Below are positions 10,782 to 23,330 of a stretch of 64,000 nt of DNA, in pieces (position 1 is the first letter of the stretch; every line of letters begins with the position of its first letter). This DNA is from Chimonanthus salicifolius (taxonomy: Eukaryota; Streptophyta; Magnoliopsida; Laurales; Calycanthaceae). Under the pieces are notes generated by a model that worked only from the letters and a program-made list of their open reading frames with translations, was not told where the DNA came from and did not search any database. The position numbers were made by a program, and so were the translations under genes. The DNA is taken from NCBI GenBank assembly GCA_013350335.1, contig CM023540.1, forward strand, positions 22,485,175-22,549,174, given 5' to 3'.

Positions 10782-12831
10782 TATTTCGGTGGAGATCATC
10801 GTTTGTCCTATTGTCAACGACGGAGAAGCTAAAATTCCAAACTTAATAAAGAATGATTTAATGTGCAAAGTATTGCCTAAAATAAAGGATTATCACTTGT
10901 AATTAATGTGCTAATTGTCGGGAAGCTCTTTAATTAAACATTCATGGAATAATTGTCAGGAAGTTCTATTGCGTGGTTACTTGAATCTAAATTAGATCCA
11001 ACCCAACTTATTGCCATGTACTAGTGAACACAACCCAACTACCAAAATCAATATTTAAAATACCTAACTTGTTGTGGGGTCCAGCCCACTAACCGACTAA
11101 AACCCAAAAAAAAAAAAAGAGACGTGATGGTCTCTCTTGCCTGGCGTCTCAGACGGAGACGTGGGCGACTCCACGGAGGGCCGAGTGTCTAGAGAGCAGT
11201 CTAGAGAAAAAAAAAACGTGAGCAACTCTGAGAAGCCCAGGCTTGCACAGAGAGAGAGATGTGATCTGTGAGAGAAGCAGAGATTTGAGAGAGAGACTGG
11301 ACAGGGACCGATTAGATCAGGTTATTCTTTTGATTTACTCGGAATAAGCTGTATTTTCAGAAATTGTTATTTTCTCCTTAATATTGCAAGACATCACACG
11401 TTGGACATAAGCACGAGAAGATTGTACTTTCAAAATTGATATATTGAATTTATTCGATATATTGAATTTATTCGAATTTGTCCTGATGATTTTTCCCTTT
11501 ACTCTATTTGATTTTGATATTATTGTCGGATAAATTTTTTATTATTATTTGTTAGGGTTGAAACTTGGATGGATAAGATCGGATTTTGATAAACTCAACT
11601 CTAATCTTTGTTAGAGATGGTTAAACTCCACTCAAATTGGTAACCCAACTCAATCCTTTAAGGGGTTGTGGCCTCACCCTCATACAAACCATATCAGGGG
11701 ATTGGAGTTGCAATCTAAGGAAAATAATTTTTGCGCATTATATGAATATTCTCACTCTATAGATGTGACTAATTTTATAAGTATGTGTAAACTTTTCAAT
11801 ATAAACGCATAAGGTAAATTGATGGAAAGTAACTCTTATGGAGAGTGATCTAGAGAAGTTGTGTGAAAATCGAACTCAAAACCTCATTTCATAAGGCGAG
11901 CGTTTTGACCGTCAAACCAATCATTCTTAGTTAAATTTTGCTTATAATTACTTTTGATTTTTATCAGCCATTTCAATCATTATATAAGATTACAGAATAT
12001 CGGCTGAAATGGGCTTAAATTTCCCTCTATTTTTTATCCAAATCTGGATGCTTGGGTGACAATTAGAAAGAAAAATACAACGGAATTAAAGAGAGAAAAT
12101 AGAGAGAGGTTTTTGGGAAGATAGATCTTCTTCTTTTTCTCAAGACACAATCGATTGTACAAACTCTGGCATGTTTCACCCAATGGACTGCCGATTACAA
12201 TGGAAGAACAAATAAAAACTGCAGAATAAGTTGCTAAAAACTGCAGAGGGCAGTTAAACCATTTCAGTCCACTGAAATGTAGACTACTCTATAAGAACAG
12301 TCTAAGTAAGAAAAATCAGTTGACTGAATACTATTTTTCAGTCGACTGATTTATTCTCAGTCTCAGTTTGTGTTTTACAGGCAGACTCTGGCAGACTCTG
12401 GTCTTGCAACAGCGAAAATTCCAACCGACTGAAACACAAAATGAGCCTCCTGGATCAATTTTGAACACAAAATTAATTTGCTCTAGTAATTCAGCAAATT
12501 TTGGAAATTTTGAAAATATTAATATTTTATGTTGAAAAGACCATGGGAAAATCTTGACTGAAATAAGAATTCGGGCAACAGCTATTGATGCTCTGGTGTT
12601 TTTGGATGGGCCGGGGCTACATCTGCCTTAGCATTTGGGTAAAAAATCACATTTTTCCTGGGCCATGTTATTTTTCTATAGATTATTGCATTTTCCATGA
12701 TACTCAACCAGTTAACCCCCATCATCTTTAGCCGTAGCTGTAGCGGCATTTGTGGTTATGGAGATGAATTCCACTCACTTGCCGTAGTTTTAGGCTTTTA
12801 GCAGTTTAAAAAACTCAGCAAAGTTGTAAAA
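10782..12831. other. Intergenic region with repeat debris
   Basis: No gene recognised. A purine-rich GAGAGA stretch lies at about 11245-11305. Around 11800-11945 a degraded tRNA-like SINE head is suggested on the minus strand by AATCGAACTCAAAACCTC. The 12,000-12,600 segment repeats CAGTCGACTGA-like words (about 12,310-12,365) and may derive from a retroelement, but I cannot classify it. Confidence 0.35.
11553..11717. mobile_element. Possible degraded TAGGG-family MITE
   Basis: Begins TAGGGTTGAAACTTGGAT, almost the same start as the element at 23493, and may end at GGAGTTGCAATCTA, whose reverse complement TAGATTGCAACTCC resembles that start. No matching target duplication was found, and the internal CCGACCC words are largely lost. 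Confidence 0.3.
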
Positions 12832-12840
12832 ATTATAAAA

Positions 12841-13194
12841 GGTGAGCAATTCTCCCAGGCACTTTGTCTATAGCAGACACAGATTTTACCATGATGTCAA
12901 TTTTGCCCTTCACCTATTGTACCGAAAATGTAAAACAATAGAAATGTCAGAAATCGGCTCGCCAAGAGTAAAACCGACTCACCGGATCACTCATGAACAG
13001 TAAAATCGTCTCTCTTAATCACTCGTGAACAGTAAAATCGGCTCTCCAAAAACTAGTAAGGGATCCGATTGGTGAGTCGATTTCTGACTTTCGTATTGTT
13101 TTACATTTTCGGTACGGCAAGTGAAGGACAAAATGGGCATCACGATAAAACCCATGTCTGTATACACAAAGTGTCTGTGGGAGAATCGCTGGCC
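12841..13194. mobile_element. Long-TIR Mutator-like MITE, 354 bp
   Basis: Exact 9-bp duplications ATTATAAAA at 12832-12840 and 13195-13203, the length typical of Mutator-like elements. Arms of about 120 bp are inverted copies: left GGTGAGCAATTCTCCCA.., right (reverse complement) GGCCAGCGATTCTCCCA.., then CACTTTGT, ACCGAAAATGTAAAACAATA and GTCAGAAATCG in both. The centre repeats GAACAGTAAAATCG twice, a word shared in inverted sense with the elements at 15306 and 15656. No coding capacity. Confidence 0.88.
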
Positions 13195-15297
13195 ATTATA
13201 AAACTGTATATTATATTCAATAACTAAACTATAACATGTATTTATAGTTTCTAGCTGATCCTACAACTATCTCAATCAAACTCTAACTCTAATTAATCAT
13301 AAATTAAACATATCTCTTAATTAGAGATAAACAAAGGCCTGACTCAAGTCAAAGGCAAGAAAAACGACCACTTAAGGCCCCAAGTGTTAGAAGGCCCGAA
13401 ATTCTTGATAACTTACTGCAAAACTCTAATGGCGAGGCCCAAAATCTGGCCTTTAAGTTACCGCAAAAGGCCCTAGGTGCAAACCCTAAATTTTGCCATT
13501 TTAAGTTACGCAAACAGCACAAACCCCTATCTTCTCTCACTCCTCTCTCTCGCCGCTCTTCTCTTGCCTCTCTCACTGCTCTCTCTCTCTCTCGCTCTCG
13601 TCCGGCTTGCTCCCTCTCCGTCTCAAGTACTTTCTTCTTTATAATAGGTTTTGATCTTCTTCTTTGTTGATGTTCCACTTCTAAGCTTTAATTTCTTTGG
13701 GTTTTTTCCTTGTGCTCTTTAATGGCTTTTGGCTTATTATTGTTCCCTATAAATGGTTGGTTGGGTTGGTGAGGCTTGTCACTGGAAAAAGAGATTGTCG
13801 ATGATGATGGTCATGGTTATTATTTTTGTTTTCTTATTGTTAATGTGCTAGACTTTGGATGACCCATCTTTATCTTTACCACCAATGACAATTTAATTCA
13901 TTTATTTCATGTCTTCTAATTTTATCTAAAAAGTTGTATTTTCTATCACTCACTCTCGCATATTTTTCTTATCATTTAAGTTAATCAAAATTCAATATAA
14001 TAATGTCTTGCAACATTCCAAGTGGTGTTTCATTCCTTCGTTCTTTGTTTCTTAATTTTTCACTTAAGAAAACCAAGTACAAATACAATGATCTACCCAT
14101 TCTCCTTAATGTAATTTTCTCATCAAAATTACCATATGGGCTTCTAAAAAGTATATACATCTCTGTGTAGTATAAAACTTTAAATATAAAGATTTAATTA
14201 GTAATTTTACATCTACAAAAAAAGAAAAGTAGATTTTAGATAAATTCTTTTTATATATATAATTAAAATTTTAATTAAATACTACTTATAGTAATATATT
14301 AAATACAAAGAAGGCTCTATTTAGATTTTTTGTCTTAAACTTTAACTTGTATCTAGTCGGATCTTAGATAAGCACCAACTAAACTTCCTAATTATATATA
14401 ATTCTACTATATTATAAAACCCTAAATATATTCTAACAAAAGTCCATAGATTTAACAATGTGAAATTTTCATGAACTCACATTTCAGGACGGGGAACACC
14501 AACATGTAATAGAAATTCAAGGCCTGACAGAGAGCCCATCATTGCAAACTAGGCCATGACCACAAAAGATGATAACTCATTGTATAATTATAGCTCAATT
14601 ATTATCATTATAATAACTATGGAATTTTGGAATTCAAAGTTTTATATACCTCAATTCTCACCAACCATCTTTTATCAACTACTAATGGGTATTATAAATT
14701 GTGGGTCCTTTTCATTGTGATAAATAAATTTGGTTGGCTATGTTTTCATGATTTTGGAAAGTTCTGGATAGATGCCATTTGATAGTGCTTTCTAATATGG
14801 CACCAAAAAGCCCATTTGGTTTTGGGCTTCAACCTTTTTTATGCTTTTTCCTAGGCCCGGGCTTCGTGCTCTTCTGCTGTTTTTTTCGGCCTTTTTGTAG
14901 TTTTCTCTTTAAATAATGAATCTTACCTTTATTAAATAAAAGTATGGCACCAAAAACTGATCTTTATCACAAAAACAAGAGACAACAAATTATTTGTAAG
15001 AGAAAAATCTTTACTGTAACATAGGTGTTTCAGTTGTTAGTAAGACACCAAGTAAAAATAGGTTTTTAAGATTTATTTTATTGAATCTGATATAAAGAGG
15101 ATCATATGGATAGTTCTTATATGAAGTTTCATCTTTCTTAATTTTAAATTTTAAAAAATTAATGGTGCATTCTCATCAAAATTTAAATGTTATGATTATA
15201 TGACTTGATCATCAATTGATGCTGAAACTTTATAGTTTATATGTTTCATATCCATATAATCACCTATCAAATGAATTCGAATTTATAAAACTTATAA
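13195..15297. other. AT-rich intergenic region, possible hAT remnant
   Basis: 13,335-13,680 alternates GGCCC/GGCCT words with a CT-rich tract (13,540-13,615) resembling the leader of plant hAT elements, and GGCCCGGGCTT recurs at 14,855, so a deleted hAT element of about 1.5 kb is possible. I could not delimit ends or duplications. The minus-strand frame across the CT tract is low-complexity Arg/Glu and not credible as a gene. Confidence 0.25.
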
Positions 15298-15305
15298 TTA
15301 ATCTA

Positions 15306-15604
15306 GGGTAGTTATCCTCCCACGGGAGATTTGTGTAACCAAACACGGGTTTTAGTATATTACCAATTTACCCTTAGCATGAACGATAAATTTCAGAGAG
15401 CCGATTTTACTGTTCATGCGAAGGGTAAAATTTCGGTGAGCCAATTTTACTGTTCATGGGAAGTGTAAAATTTTAGTGAGCTGAATTTACTGTTCATGCG
15501 AAATTTCGGTGAGCCAATTTTACTATTCATGTAAAGAATAAGATTAACAATATACTAAAACTTGTGTCTAATTACACAAAACTCCCGTGGAAGAATCACT
15601 ACCC
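15306..15604. mobile_element. Long-TIR MITE, GGGTAGT family, 299 bp, with four internal tandem units
   Basis: Left end GGGTAGTTATCCTCCCACGG; right end in reverse complement GGGTAGTGATTCTTCCACGG. Target duplication TTAATCTA (15298-15305 and 15605-15612) is exact over 8 bp. Inside, about 15395-15538 holds four tandem units of 33-39 bp with the core GTGAGCCAATTTTACTGTTC, with drift between units. The ends make it a relative of the neighbouring 15656 element. Confidence 0.85.
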
Positions 15605-15655
15605 TTAATCTACTTATATATTTTGTTAATTTGTCTCGAAAGCCTAATTTTTTAA

Positions 15656-16010
15656 GGGTAGTGATCTTCCTACAAGAGGTTTGTGTTACCAGACACGGGA
15701 ATTAATGGATTCTCGATTTTACCCTTCGCATGAACAATAAAATTGGACATTTCGCATGAACTGTAAAATTTTGATTAGCAGATGCGAATTTCGACTAGTC
15801 GATTTAATATTCACGCGAATTTTGGCAAGTCGATTTATTGTTCATGTGAATTTTGGCGAGTCGATTTATTATCTATTTGAATTTTAGTGAGTCAATTTAC
15901 TATTTATTTGAAAAATTGATGAGCCAATTTTATTTTGCATGTAAAGATAGAATTGGAATTCACTAATTCTCCAATTTGATTATACAAAAGTGGATGAGAC
16001 GATCGCTAAC
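15656..16010. mobile_element. Long-TIR MITE, GGGTAGT family, decayed copy
   Basis: Starts GGGTAGTGATCTTCCTACAA, nearly the same as the right end of the element 50 bp away at 15306. The right end in reverse complement reads GTTAGCGATCGTCTCATCCA. Internal tandem units around 15740-15940 carry GGCGAGTCGATTTATTGTTC-like cores. Flanks are T-rich, so the target duplication is uncertain. Confidence 0.65.
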
Positions 16011-16419
16011 TTTTTTTTTAATGGGGACTCTTTTCTAATCGCTAAAATCTACATGATGAAAGACAAAAGTCACTTGGGCATGTGTGTGTCACGCCATTTT
16101 AGACTAATAAAAGGCTAGCTGAAAATTGTCCTTCTGCAGAGGGCTTCCCATGGCTGGACCAAATGTAGACCTCATTGCCTACGTAAGTTGAGGTGACATT
16201 CGCCACTCTATGGAAGTTGCTGTAACGTAACACCCACACACCTTAGGTCATGCCTTGCACTCATAATTTAAGGTTAAAATATTAATTAATATTTAAATTT
16301 TCGATTCCCACTAATTATTTTTCTTAATAGTGCATCAGATATTCTGTATATTTTTTATCATTTCAGCCGATTTATATATATTTTCAACGTGACATGAATA
16401 TCATACAGGTCAATATGAA

Positions 16420-16592
16420 TTTAGAGGAGTTGACCTCATGGTAAAAAAACTCTTCTTATAAAAAAAAAATTTGAATTCGATTTATACTCAAAATTCTCTG
16501 AACTTTGTATAGAAAGATATGTACATGCCCCGAAGAATTTAAATGGATAAAGTCAATTAGGCGCTTGGACACATTCAAATGTAAAAAAGCAA
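16420..16592 (+). mobile_element. tRNA-derived SINE, family A, old copy
   Basis: Bounded by an exact 17-bp direct repeat, ATACAGGTCAATATGAA, at 16403-16419 and 16593-16609. Between them are GAGTTGACCTCATGGT (A-box-like), GAATTCGATTTA (B-box-like), ATGCCCCGAAGAAT and GGCGCTTGGACACATTC, which match the tail of family A. Confidence 0.75.
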
Positions 16593-16609
16593 ATACAGGT
16601 CAATATGAA

Positions 16610-17089
16610 ATTTGAAAATTGGCATATTACACAAATAAGAAAGTGTGAAGATATTCAAAATTCCATTACTTTATTATTATTAAAATCCTTGTCTCATCTG
16701 TTTGAAATTTTTAGCCTTATTTTTTTTATTTAACTCTATCAATTTAAATTCAATGATTTCAAAGAATGCAATTAATTATGAAATAATCAAATTTAATATT
16801 CGTAAAGTAAATGAAATAAATAGATAAATACAATAACTATAGGAGGCGGCGGAGAAGATAAGACTCCTATCTTCCACTTGCGAGATATTAAATAGTTCTC
16901 CATCGTATTCAACAGCTACATTGATAAAGACGATGGACACCACTTGCCAAATGGGGAGAAACAATTAATTTCTCCAACGTCAAGGTGGAACCAGTCACCA
17001 CCTCGCTAGCTATGAAGTGTTGGAATCTCAGCAATAAATGCGGATGACTCTGACTCGAGATATTTTATCGAAACTTTTCCATTATATGA
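16610..17089. other. AT-rich intergenic sequence
   Basis: No gene or repeat recognised. The short minus-strand frame near 16776-16964 resembles no known protein. Confidence 0.35.
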
Positions 17090-17097
17090 TTGAGTTG

Positions 17098-17471
17098 TAG
17101 TGGTCAAACTTGAGTTGAGTTGAAACTTTTAATGTGGATGACATTACTCGAAAAATCAATGGATTTAAGTTATATATTTATATATTTTGATCTTTTAGAT
17201 CAGATTTGATTGAAAAAATAAAAATATATATGAAATTTGAGTTAAGTTGAGTTTAGAAATTTAAAATCAAATTGATTCGACTTGATATAATCTGACTCGA
17301 CATGTATACACTAAGTTATAAAATATCACTTGACTTATTTTTGGGCCAGAAATTCCAATTGGATCAGTTTGAGTAATTCGAGTTAGAAAGGATGGGGTTC
17401 AATAAATTTTGACATAGGTTGAGTTGAATTTATTAAAATTCGACCTGACTCGACGTCGAGTTTCAGCTCTA
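17098..17471. mobile_element. hAT-type MITE, TAGGG / CCGACCCGA family, 374 bp
   Basis: Exact 8-bp target duplication TTGAGTTG at 17090-17097 and 17472-17479. Ends TAGTGGTCAAACTTGAG and, in reverse complement, TAGAGCTGAAACTCGACG. The body consists of drifting GAGTTGAGTT / CGACTTGA / CTGACTCGAC words in both orientations, a decayed version of the CCGACCCGA pattern. Confidence 0.82.
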
Positions 17472-17479
17472 TTGAGTTG

Positions 17480-20400
17480 GGTGTATAATTTAAATAGATA
17501 ATATAATATAAAATGTGTAAATTTTTGTCACCAATAGATTATTTATATTATATAATTTTTAATTTTAATAAATTATAGTATTTATTTTTTAAATTTAAAA
17601 TGAATAGATAGAATAATTAAATAAGAGTAAAATTTGATAAAATATCTAATCTTATAATTATGTTTACAGCATATTCAATCATATAAGATTTAAAATTTTA
17701 TTCGAAGGAAAGTCTTGTTGGACTTTTTTTGATATCACATAGGTTGAAAGGTGGAACCTTCTTGAGAGTTTCTCCTTCTCAAAAGCCGGCAAGGAAATGG
17801 CCCAACAGTGAACTCCAACACTGTCTCCCTTCTAAGAAGCTTCAGATGCCCTTCCTCGAAGTTGGGATTCGGATTTAATGGTCTGGATTTTGCTTGTGAT
17901 GCTGAATGACATGGCAAGCATTGGTAGATTGAGTTGAGTTGACTCGTTAGGTGTTAGTGCCGTATATGCATGCATCTGGTGGGAAAGATAGGTGACATAC
18001 ATTTTTATTTTATTTTAATATGATTAACGTCACCAACGTGCTTACCTCTGTTTCAGGGATAATGAAAAGTAGTAGGTTATCGTTTATTACTGTTTGATAA
18101 TTAAAGGGTATTAATAAAAGTATTAAATTTTATCTCTATAATATTACATTTTACAGTAAAAAAATAACCCTTTAAATTTATCACTCATCCAAATACAGCC
18201 TTGGTATCATTTTAAATTTTAAATTATTTTGTGATAGCGAAAGATAAAAGAGTTCTCTCCATTTTTATTTTCTACTGTCAATTTTATATTGAGTAAAGAA
18301 TTACAAAGATCACAAATAAAATCTCATGGTTTTTAAGTTTATTGGAGATAGAATTTTTCAAAATATTTAATTTTCTAAAATTATATACAGAATGTAACAT
18401 TAATACAAAAGGTCTATCTTATTTTGAATTATATATCTTTTATATAACTAAAGATAATTAACTTAAAAAGTGAGTAGTTCTATGAGACTGTCTGAATCTC
18501 AATTAATCAGTCTAATCAATGATCTCATAAATCGTAACATGTAGATAGCTTAGCTCTTAGTGAATTTTCAATTAAGATTATTTTTTAACTGACTTTTAGG
18601 TTCATATAATTGGATGCGAATGCAAAGAAGACCCTATAGATGAAGAATTGCAGAAGCTCACTCTCAATTAGTCATAGATGATTACATTGATGGATATGAA
18701 GTATATAAAATTTTATTATGAATTGATAATTTAAGTCATCTAATCTTGACTTTTAAATTTTGATACATATAAGTTATTAATTTTTTAAAAATTATAATTA
18801 AGTGATAGAGATGAATGTAAAACTTCATACACAAACTATGATGACGCGCTGTAAAAAAAAAAAAGGAGTGATACAAAAATCACCATTCATAATTATATAA
18901 TTCTCTTGCATTATATTCAACTAGGTCTAAAATTTATTAAATGACATGTCTGATAAAGAGTTTAATAAAATTTTCCTTTCCGTATCTTCGATGATAAACT
19001 CTTTACGCAAGCAAGAAGAAATGCCTAATTCAGACAAAATCCCACGGTCATGGAATCCCGTAAAATCCGTCGTCTTGACACTCCCCCCGCCGCCGGTAAC
19101 CACCGTGTTCTTGGGTACTAGTTTACAGTTACTTGATGACTAGAATCAACTCATGAAATGGCCCACCATCGTAACTTTCCATTATAACATTAAAAAGCAC
19201 AGATGGGACTCTTAAGTCCTTTTCCATAAGATTACATTTATAATCTTTACCTCTCTTGGAAAATCTTTTGAAATTTTTGAAGTGAGATTAGTTCTTCTAT
19301 AAATCTCCACTCGTTAATGTATGGGATTCAAATTCAAATTTACAATCTCTCCTTTTATTAGACAAGAAGTTACCAGTTGAACCACCCAACTCATTAATAT
19401 TACGGGAATTCAAATTCAAACTCACTACATCTCACTTTGAAAGACAAGAAATTATTCGTTGAACTACACATTTTGAATCATTTATAATCTTTACTATTGA
19501 TAAATATATTAATCTTTTAAAATATTTATATTTACTTATTAAAATAAAATGAAATGATACTTTCACTATAGACCACGAACTCGTGCTAGACCTTTTTATT
19601 TTTTTCCCCTATAATTGAACCCAAAACATAGTGGTCCCATTTATCACTTTGATGCACCACAGAATTATTGCATCGATGGAGGAAAGTACACAAATAATTG
19701 GTGTAATATTCTGTTTAAATATTTTTGTGAAAGAAGCTTGTCGTATGATCATAAATGCTGATTTTTCACATTATTATAATAATAAATATTTCATTTAAAT
19801 TCTATAAATATATAATAAAGAATTAATTTATAATAAACATAATTATTAATATCAAAATACAGACAACATATAAATAACTCACGATGGTGGGGCAAATACT
19901 TTTAATGACTCAATATAAAATATATTTTATAATACACTCATACACTATTTCTATTAAACAAACAATAGTTCAAAATATATTTATTTATTTCAATATAAAC
20001 TAATTAAAGATAAAATAAAAACTTAAAAGATTAAAAAATTAGCTCTCTACTTTTATGCATTTAAATTAAAAAGTACAATAATTATCAAGAAAAAAAATTG
20101 AAAATGAATTTTATTTTATTTAAATCTAAATAATATGTCATTCATGACAAAATGTTTAGTAGCGCAATTACAGCTTTGAATGATAATCATATGCACACCG
20201 GCGGCATAATAAATAAATAAAGTATAAAACCCTCCTGACGAGTCATTAAAAATCATATTGATCAAATTAAATCATTAATCAGATTAAATATTTGATTAAT
20301 ATAACCAAAGTTATTTTCTGTGGCCCATTACTTACTGAACCGTGAATAATAGGATATATTAGATGTTACTTCAACGTGTAAGATCAAGAGACAAAATCAT

Positions 20401-20541
20401 GCTGCGCAAGTTAGAAGAATACCCATTTCATTTGTTTCAATAAACGGGCAAAGTAGCTTATGTACATCAAAAGTCCTTACAATGACTCGGTAAGCGGATT
20501 AAGAAATTAAGAAATTATTAAAATAAGCTCTACAACCGCTC
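17480..20541. other. AT-rich intergenic region
   Basis: No gene recognised. Around 19,310-19,480 two successive stretches read like degraded tRNA-type SINE heads on the minus strand (TTCAAATTCAAA.. followed by GTTGAAC.AC), suggesting two old SINE insertions in tandem. The ORF at 18946-19143 is short and resembles nothing known. Confidence 0.35.
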
Positions 20542-20625
20542 CGTGGCGTTGTATGTACATCATCGTAACAGTCGGTATCCCGGCGCCGTGCCCACAAAAA
20601 AACCGGCAGGATCAGATGGATGCGG
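20542..20625 (-). other. Likely 3' UTR of the MKK gene
   Basis: Sequence directly after the MKK stop codon on the minus strand. It stays relatively GC-rich before the AT-rich spacer begins, consistent with transcribed 3' UTR. Confidence 0.4.
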
Positions 20626-21609
20626 TCACGAGATCGATAGCCCTTGGATCTGGGCCGTCAGATCCTTGCCTCTGGCCACAAACGGGTGGGCCAGCAGCTG
20701 CTGGACCGACCATCTCCGGCTCGAGTCTTTCTGGACGCAGCACTCAATGAAGCTCCTAAAATCGTCCGACGCGGAAGCGGGCAAGCTTGGTGGGTCCCCG
20801 AAGCAAATGGCGCACATTAGCGTGGCCCAGTCGGGCCTCTGGCCCGGCGGCAGAAATGGAAAATGGCCAATATAGAGCTCCAGAAGAGTCAATCCAAGGC
20901 TCCAGATGTCGCCGGCGTACCCATTGTAGGCCCCGCCGTATGTGTCGGGGTCGAACCGCTCGGGGCTCATGTACGCGCACGTGCCGACGTACGATTTGCA
21001 CGCGTCGAGTGTGCGGCACATGATCTTGCTCACACCAAAATCGGCGATCTTGATCTCCATCCGGCCGTTGATCAGGAGGTTCGACGGCTTGATGTCGCGG
21101 TGGACGATCTTGTGGCTGTGGAGGTAGTTCAGGCCCTCTAGCACCTGCCTGGAGATCCCTGACAGGGCTTTTTCGGAGAAAGTGCCGTTCTTCTGGAGGA
21201 GGGATTCGAGGGACCCGCCGTCCATGTACTCCATGACCAGGCCAATGTCGCTGCAGGACTTCTCGAAGATCCCGTGGCAGCGGACGACGTAGGGGGAGTC
21301 CGTGCGCCTCAGAATGTCCATTTCGCGGAAGACCTGGCGCCGAACGGAGGTGTCGCAGTCTCCATGGACGACCTTAAGGGCGTGGAGCGTTCCCGTGCGG
21401 CGGTGTCGGACTTTGTAGACTGTGCCTCCGTTTCCGTGGCCGAGGACGGATAGCTTCTCGAGGTCGGAGAGACGGTCGACGTCGGTGGGGCGGGTGGTGG
21501 TGAGGGCGGCCGGAGGGAGAGGGAGCGGAAATCGCGGCCGGCGATCGGTGGCGGTGTCTGGGAGGGGAAGCTTCAAATTCAGATGCCTTCGCTCTCGAAC
21601 GACAGCCAT
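20626..21609 (-). CDS. MKK9: MAP kinase kinase, group D (MKK7/8/9-type), single exon
   Basis: 327 residues, no intron, as usual for group D plant MKKs. MKKs phosphorylate the TxY loop of MAP kinases in ethylene, salt, wounding and defence signalling. Visible: N-terminal MAVVRERRHLNLKLPLP, a basic plus L-x-L docking motif; glycine loop GHGNGGTV at 57-64; Lys79 of the ATP site; Glu96; catalytic HRDIKPSN at 170-177; DFG at 190-192; activation site T200-x5-S206, fitting the plant MKK rule S/T-x5-S/T; YVGTCAYMSPER at 207-218; and PPGQRPDWATLMCAICFG at 254-271, diagnostic of the group. I chose Met at 21609 because MAVVRERR matches the family start; the frame stays open upstream but would add an unrelated 53 residues overlapping the TATA box. 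Higher GC than the surroundings is typical of intronless plant kinases. Confidence 0.96.
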   Translation of the reverse strand: MAVVRERRHLNLKLPLPDTATDRRPRFPLPLPPAALTTTRPTDVDRLSDLEKLSVLGHGNGGTVYKVRHRRTGTLHALKVVHGDCDTSVRRQVFREMDILRRTDSPYVVRCHGIFEKSCSDIGLVMEYMDGGSLESLLQKNGTFSEKALSGISRQVLEGLNYLHSHKIVHRDIKPSNLLINGRMEIKIADFGVSKIMCRTLDACKSYVGTCAYMSPERFDPDTYGGAYNGYAGDIWSLGLTLLELYIGHFPFLPPGQRPDWATLMCAICFGDPPSLPASASDDFRSFIECCVQKDSSRRWSVQQLLAHPFVARGKDLTAQIQGLSIS

Positions 21610-21690
21610 GTGTTCGATGTTTTGCCTCGGAGGAAGAGGAGAGACGGGAGAACGGTTTTTAGATCTTCTGGAGAAAGAGGAGGAACGTGA

Positions 21691-21697
21691 TTTTATA
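21691..21697 (-). promoter_or_regulatory. TATA box of the MKK gene
   Basis: On the minus strand CTATAAAATC lies about 82-88 bp upstream of the start codon, which would give a leader of roughly 50 bases. It is the only good TATA match nearby and supports starting translation at 21609 rather than further upstream. Confidence 0.65.
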
Positions 21698-21769
21698 GTC
21701 ATACAAGGGAGTGAATGGATTTGGGGGAGACGGCTAGGAAGGAAAGCACAGTGAAGTGGGGTCCACAAT

Positions 21770-23208
21770 AAAAGGATTAGATTAATGAGCGGTTAACTGA
21801 ATAGGTGGAATAGCTGGTGGGCTGCACTTGATGAGTGAGGAACCGAGAGACTTTTTGGAATGTTAGCATGTATTCCAAAATGACTAAAATGGGCTTGTCC
21901 TCGGGGAAATTATTTGAGAAATAATTTACCAAAACATCAATCTTTAACGATGAAAGTTGAGTGGGTTGAAAATATGTTATTATTATATTTAGATAAATGG
22001 TTCATGAAAATCTATAAATTATAATAAAAAATTAAATATTTTTGTGTTATTGACCCAATTCAATTATAATTCAGAAAAATTTGTCCACAATTTTTAAATT
22101 ATTCTTGCATTTATTAATCTCATAAATTAAATATGTACTAATTTTAAATATATTTCAATTTTATCTCAATTATAAAATAAAAAATGTTCTCTTCAAAACA
22201 TTGATTTTATGAGTTGTGCATATTTAGAAGAAGTGTTTACAATTATTGAAGTCCCTCAGGGAGACATTCATGAAATCAAAACATATTGTAGGAATCAATT
22301 ATAGATTACATAATAATTTCCTACTAAAGACACATATACATAGTAAATGAGAAGATTTACAATAATTGAAAGATTTTTTGCCCTCAAAATAGAGGGTCAT
22401 TCATATGCTATATGTTATTTCATAAATGTAGTAAAAACATTATACCTTACAAAGAAAGGACCTATGTTGGGTACGGGTCCAACCTGTAGAAACCGTGTGG
22501 GACAATGGCATGTCATCCAACGGCTACGATTATCCAAGTACTGTGCTATACTGTTAAGTATGTTTACTGGCCATTCGCATCATTTTCCAAAATTAGTGGA
22601 GAGCTATTGCCAGTTATACATTGCATAGTGCATCTTTACTCTGATATAAATTACGTATATTCAACTAATCAGCTTTAAGATACTCTTATTTTGGTTAAGA
22701 AAACATGACACAGAAAATAGATGATTATCTTCTCTTGTAAGTATAAAGGAAGTACAGAGAATGATTGAATCCAAACTATATCACTTAGTAATTAGGAGAG
22801 AACTATCACCTTATTAATTTTCATTTAGATGAAAATTTTAAAATTTTAAAATCTTTTTGAGTATGAGAGTGTTATTTGTTATCAAAATTGAACTGTCTGA
22901 GAAAAAGATTGAGTTAAATAAATTTCAATTAATGTAGAATCATAATTAAATTCAAATTTAAATTCGTATCATCAATATAGTACTAAAATATATTTTTATA
23001 AAAACTTTATAAAAGACACAATTATAAATAAAGTTCTGGTTTCATATAATTGGGAAGGAAGGCAAGGGTAAAAAGTGGGATAAGTGGGCAGAGCACTTTT
23101 AAGCATGACGATGACCTTTCGGCATACGTCAGAGGTGCCGCCATTTTTTTGTTACAGATACGAAGCACCGAGGAGGCGTCCCGCTTCGTTCATAATTGAT
23201 TCAATGTC
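21770..23208. other. Upstream region of MKK, AT-rich
   Basis: No gene recognised. The ORF at 22347-22628 on the plus strand resembles no known protein. Confidence 0.35.
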
Positions 23209-23330
23209 CACGTGAGTTTAGAGCGGTGAAAAGGGACAAAATAATGAAATCACCAGTGAGGGAATCTCTCCTCTCCTTCCATTTGCCTTCCTACTCACAC
23301 CACGTGCTTAATTGGGAGGTGAGGACGTGG
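23209..23330. promoter_or_regulatory. Cluster of ACGT-core (G-box/ABRE-like) motifs
   Basis: CACGTG at 23209-23214 and 23301-23306, plus GGACGTGGC at about 23323-23331, within an island of higher GC in AT-rich DNA. It lies about 1.6 kb upstream of the MKK start, so it could be a distal regulatory block, but no gene start is adjacent. Confidence 0.35.

Noticed and set aside
13349..13678. 109-codon minus-strand ORF rich in Arg and Glu
   Set aside because: Its first part is a translation of a CT/GA tract and the rest of GGCC-rich repeat DNA; no known fold or family features.
20543..21754. Several ORFs on both strands overlapping MKK
   Set aside because: Shadows of the GC-rich kinase gene; none has recognisable motifs.
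21610..21768. 53-residue N-terminal extension of the MKK (Met at 21768)
   Set aside because: MAVVRERR is the family start, and the extension would read through the TATA box at 21691-21697 and the leader.
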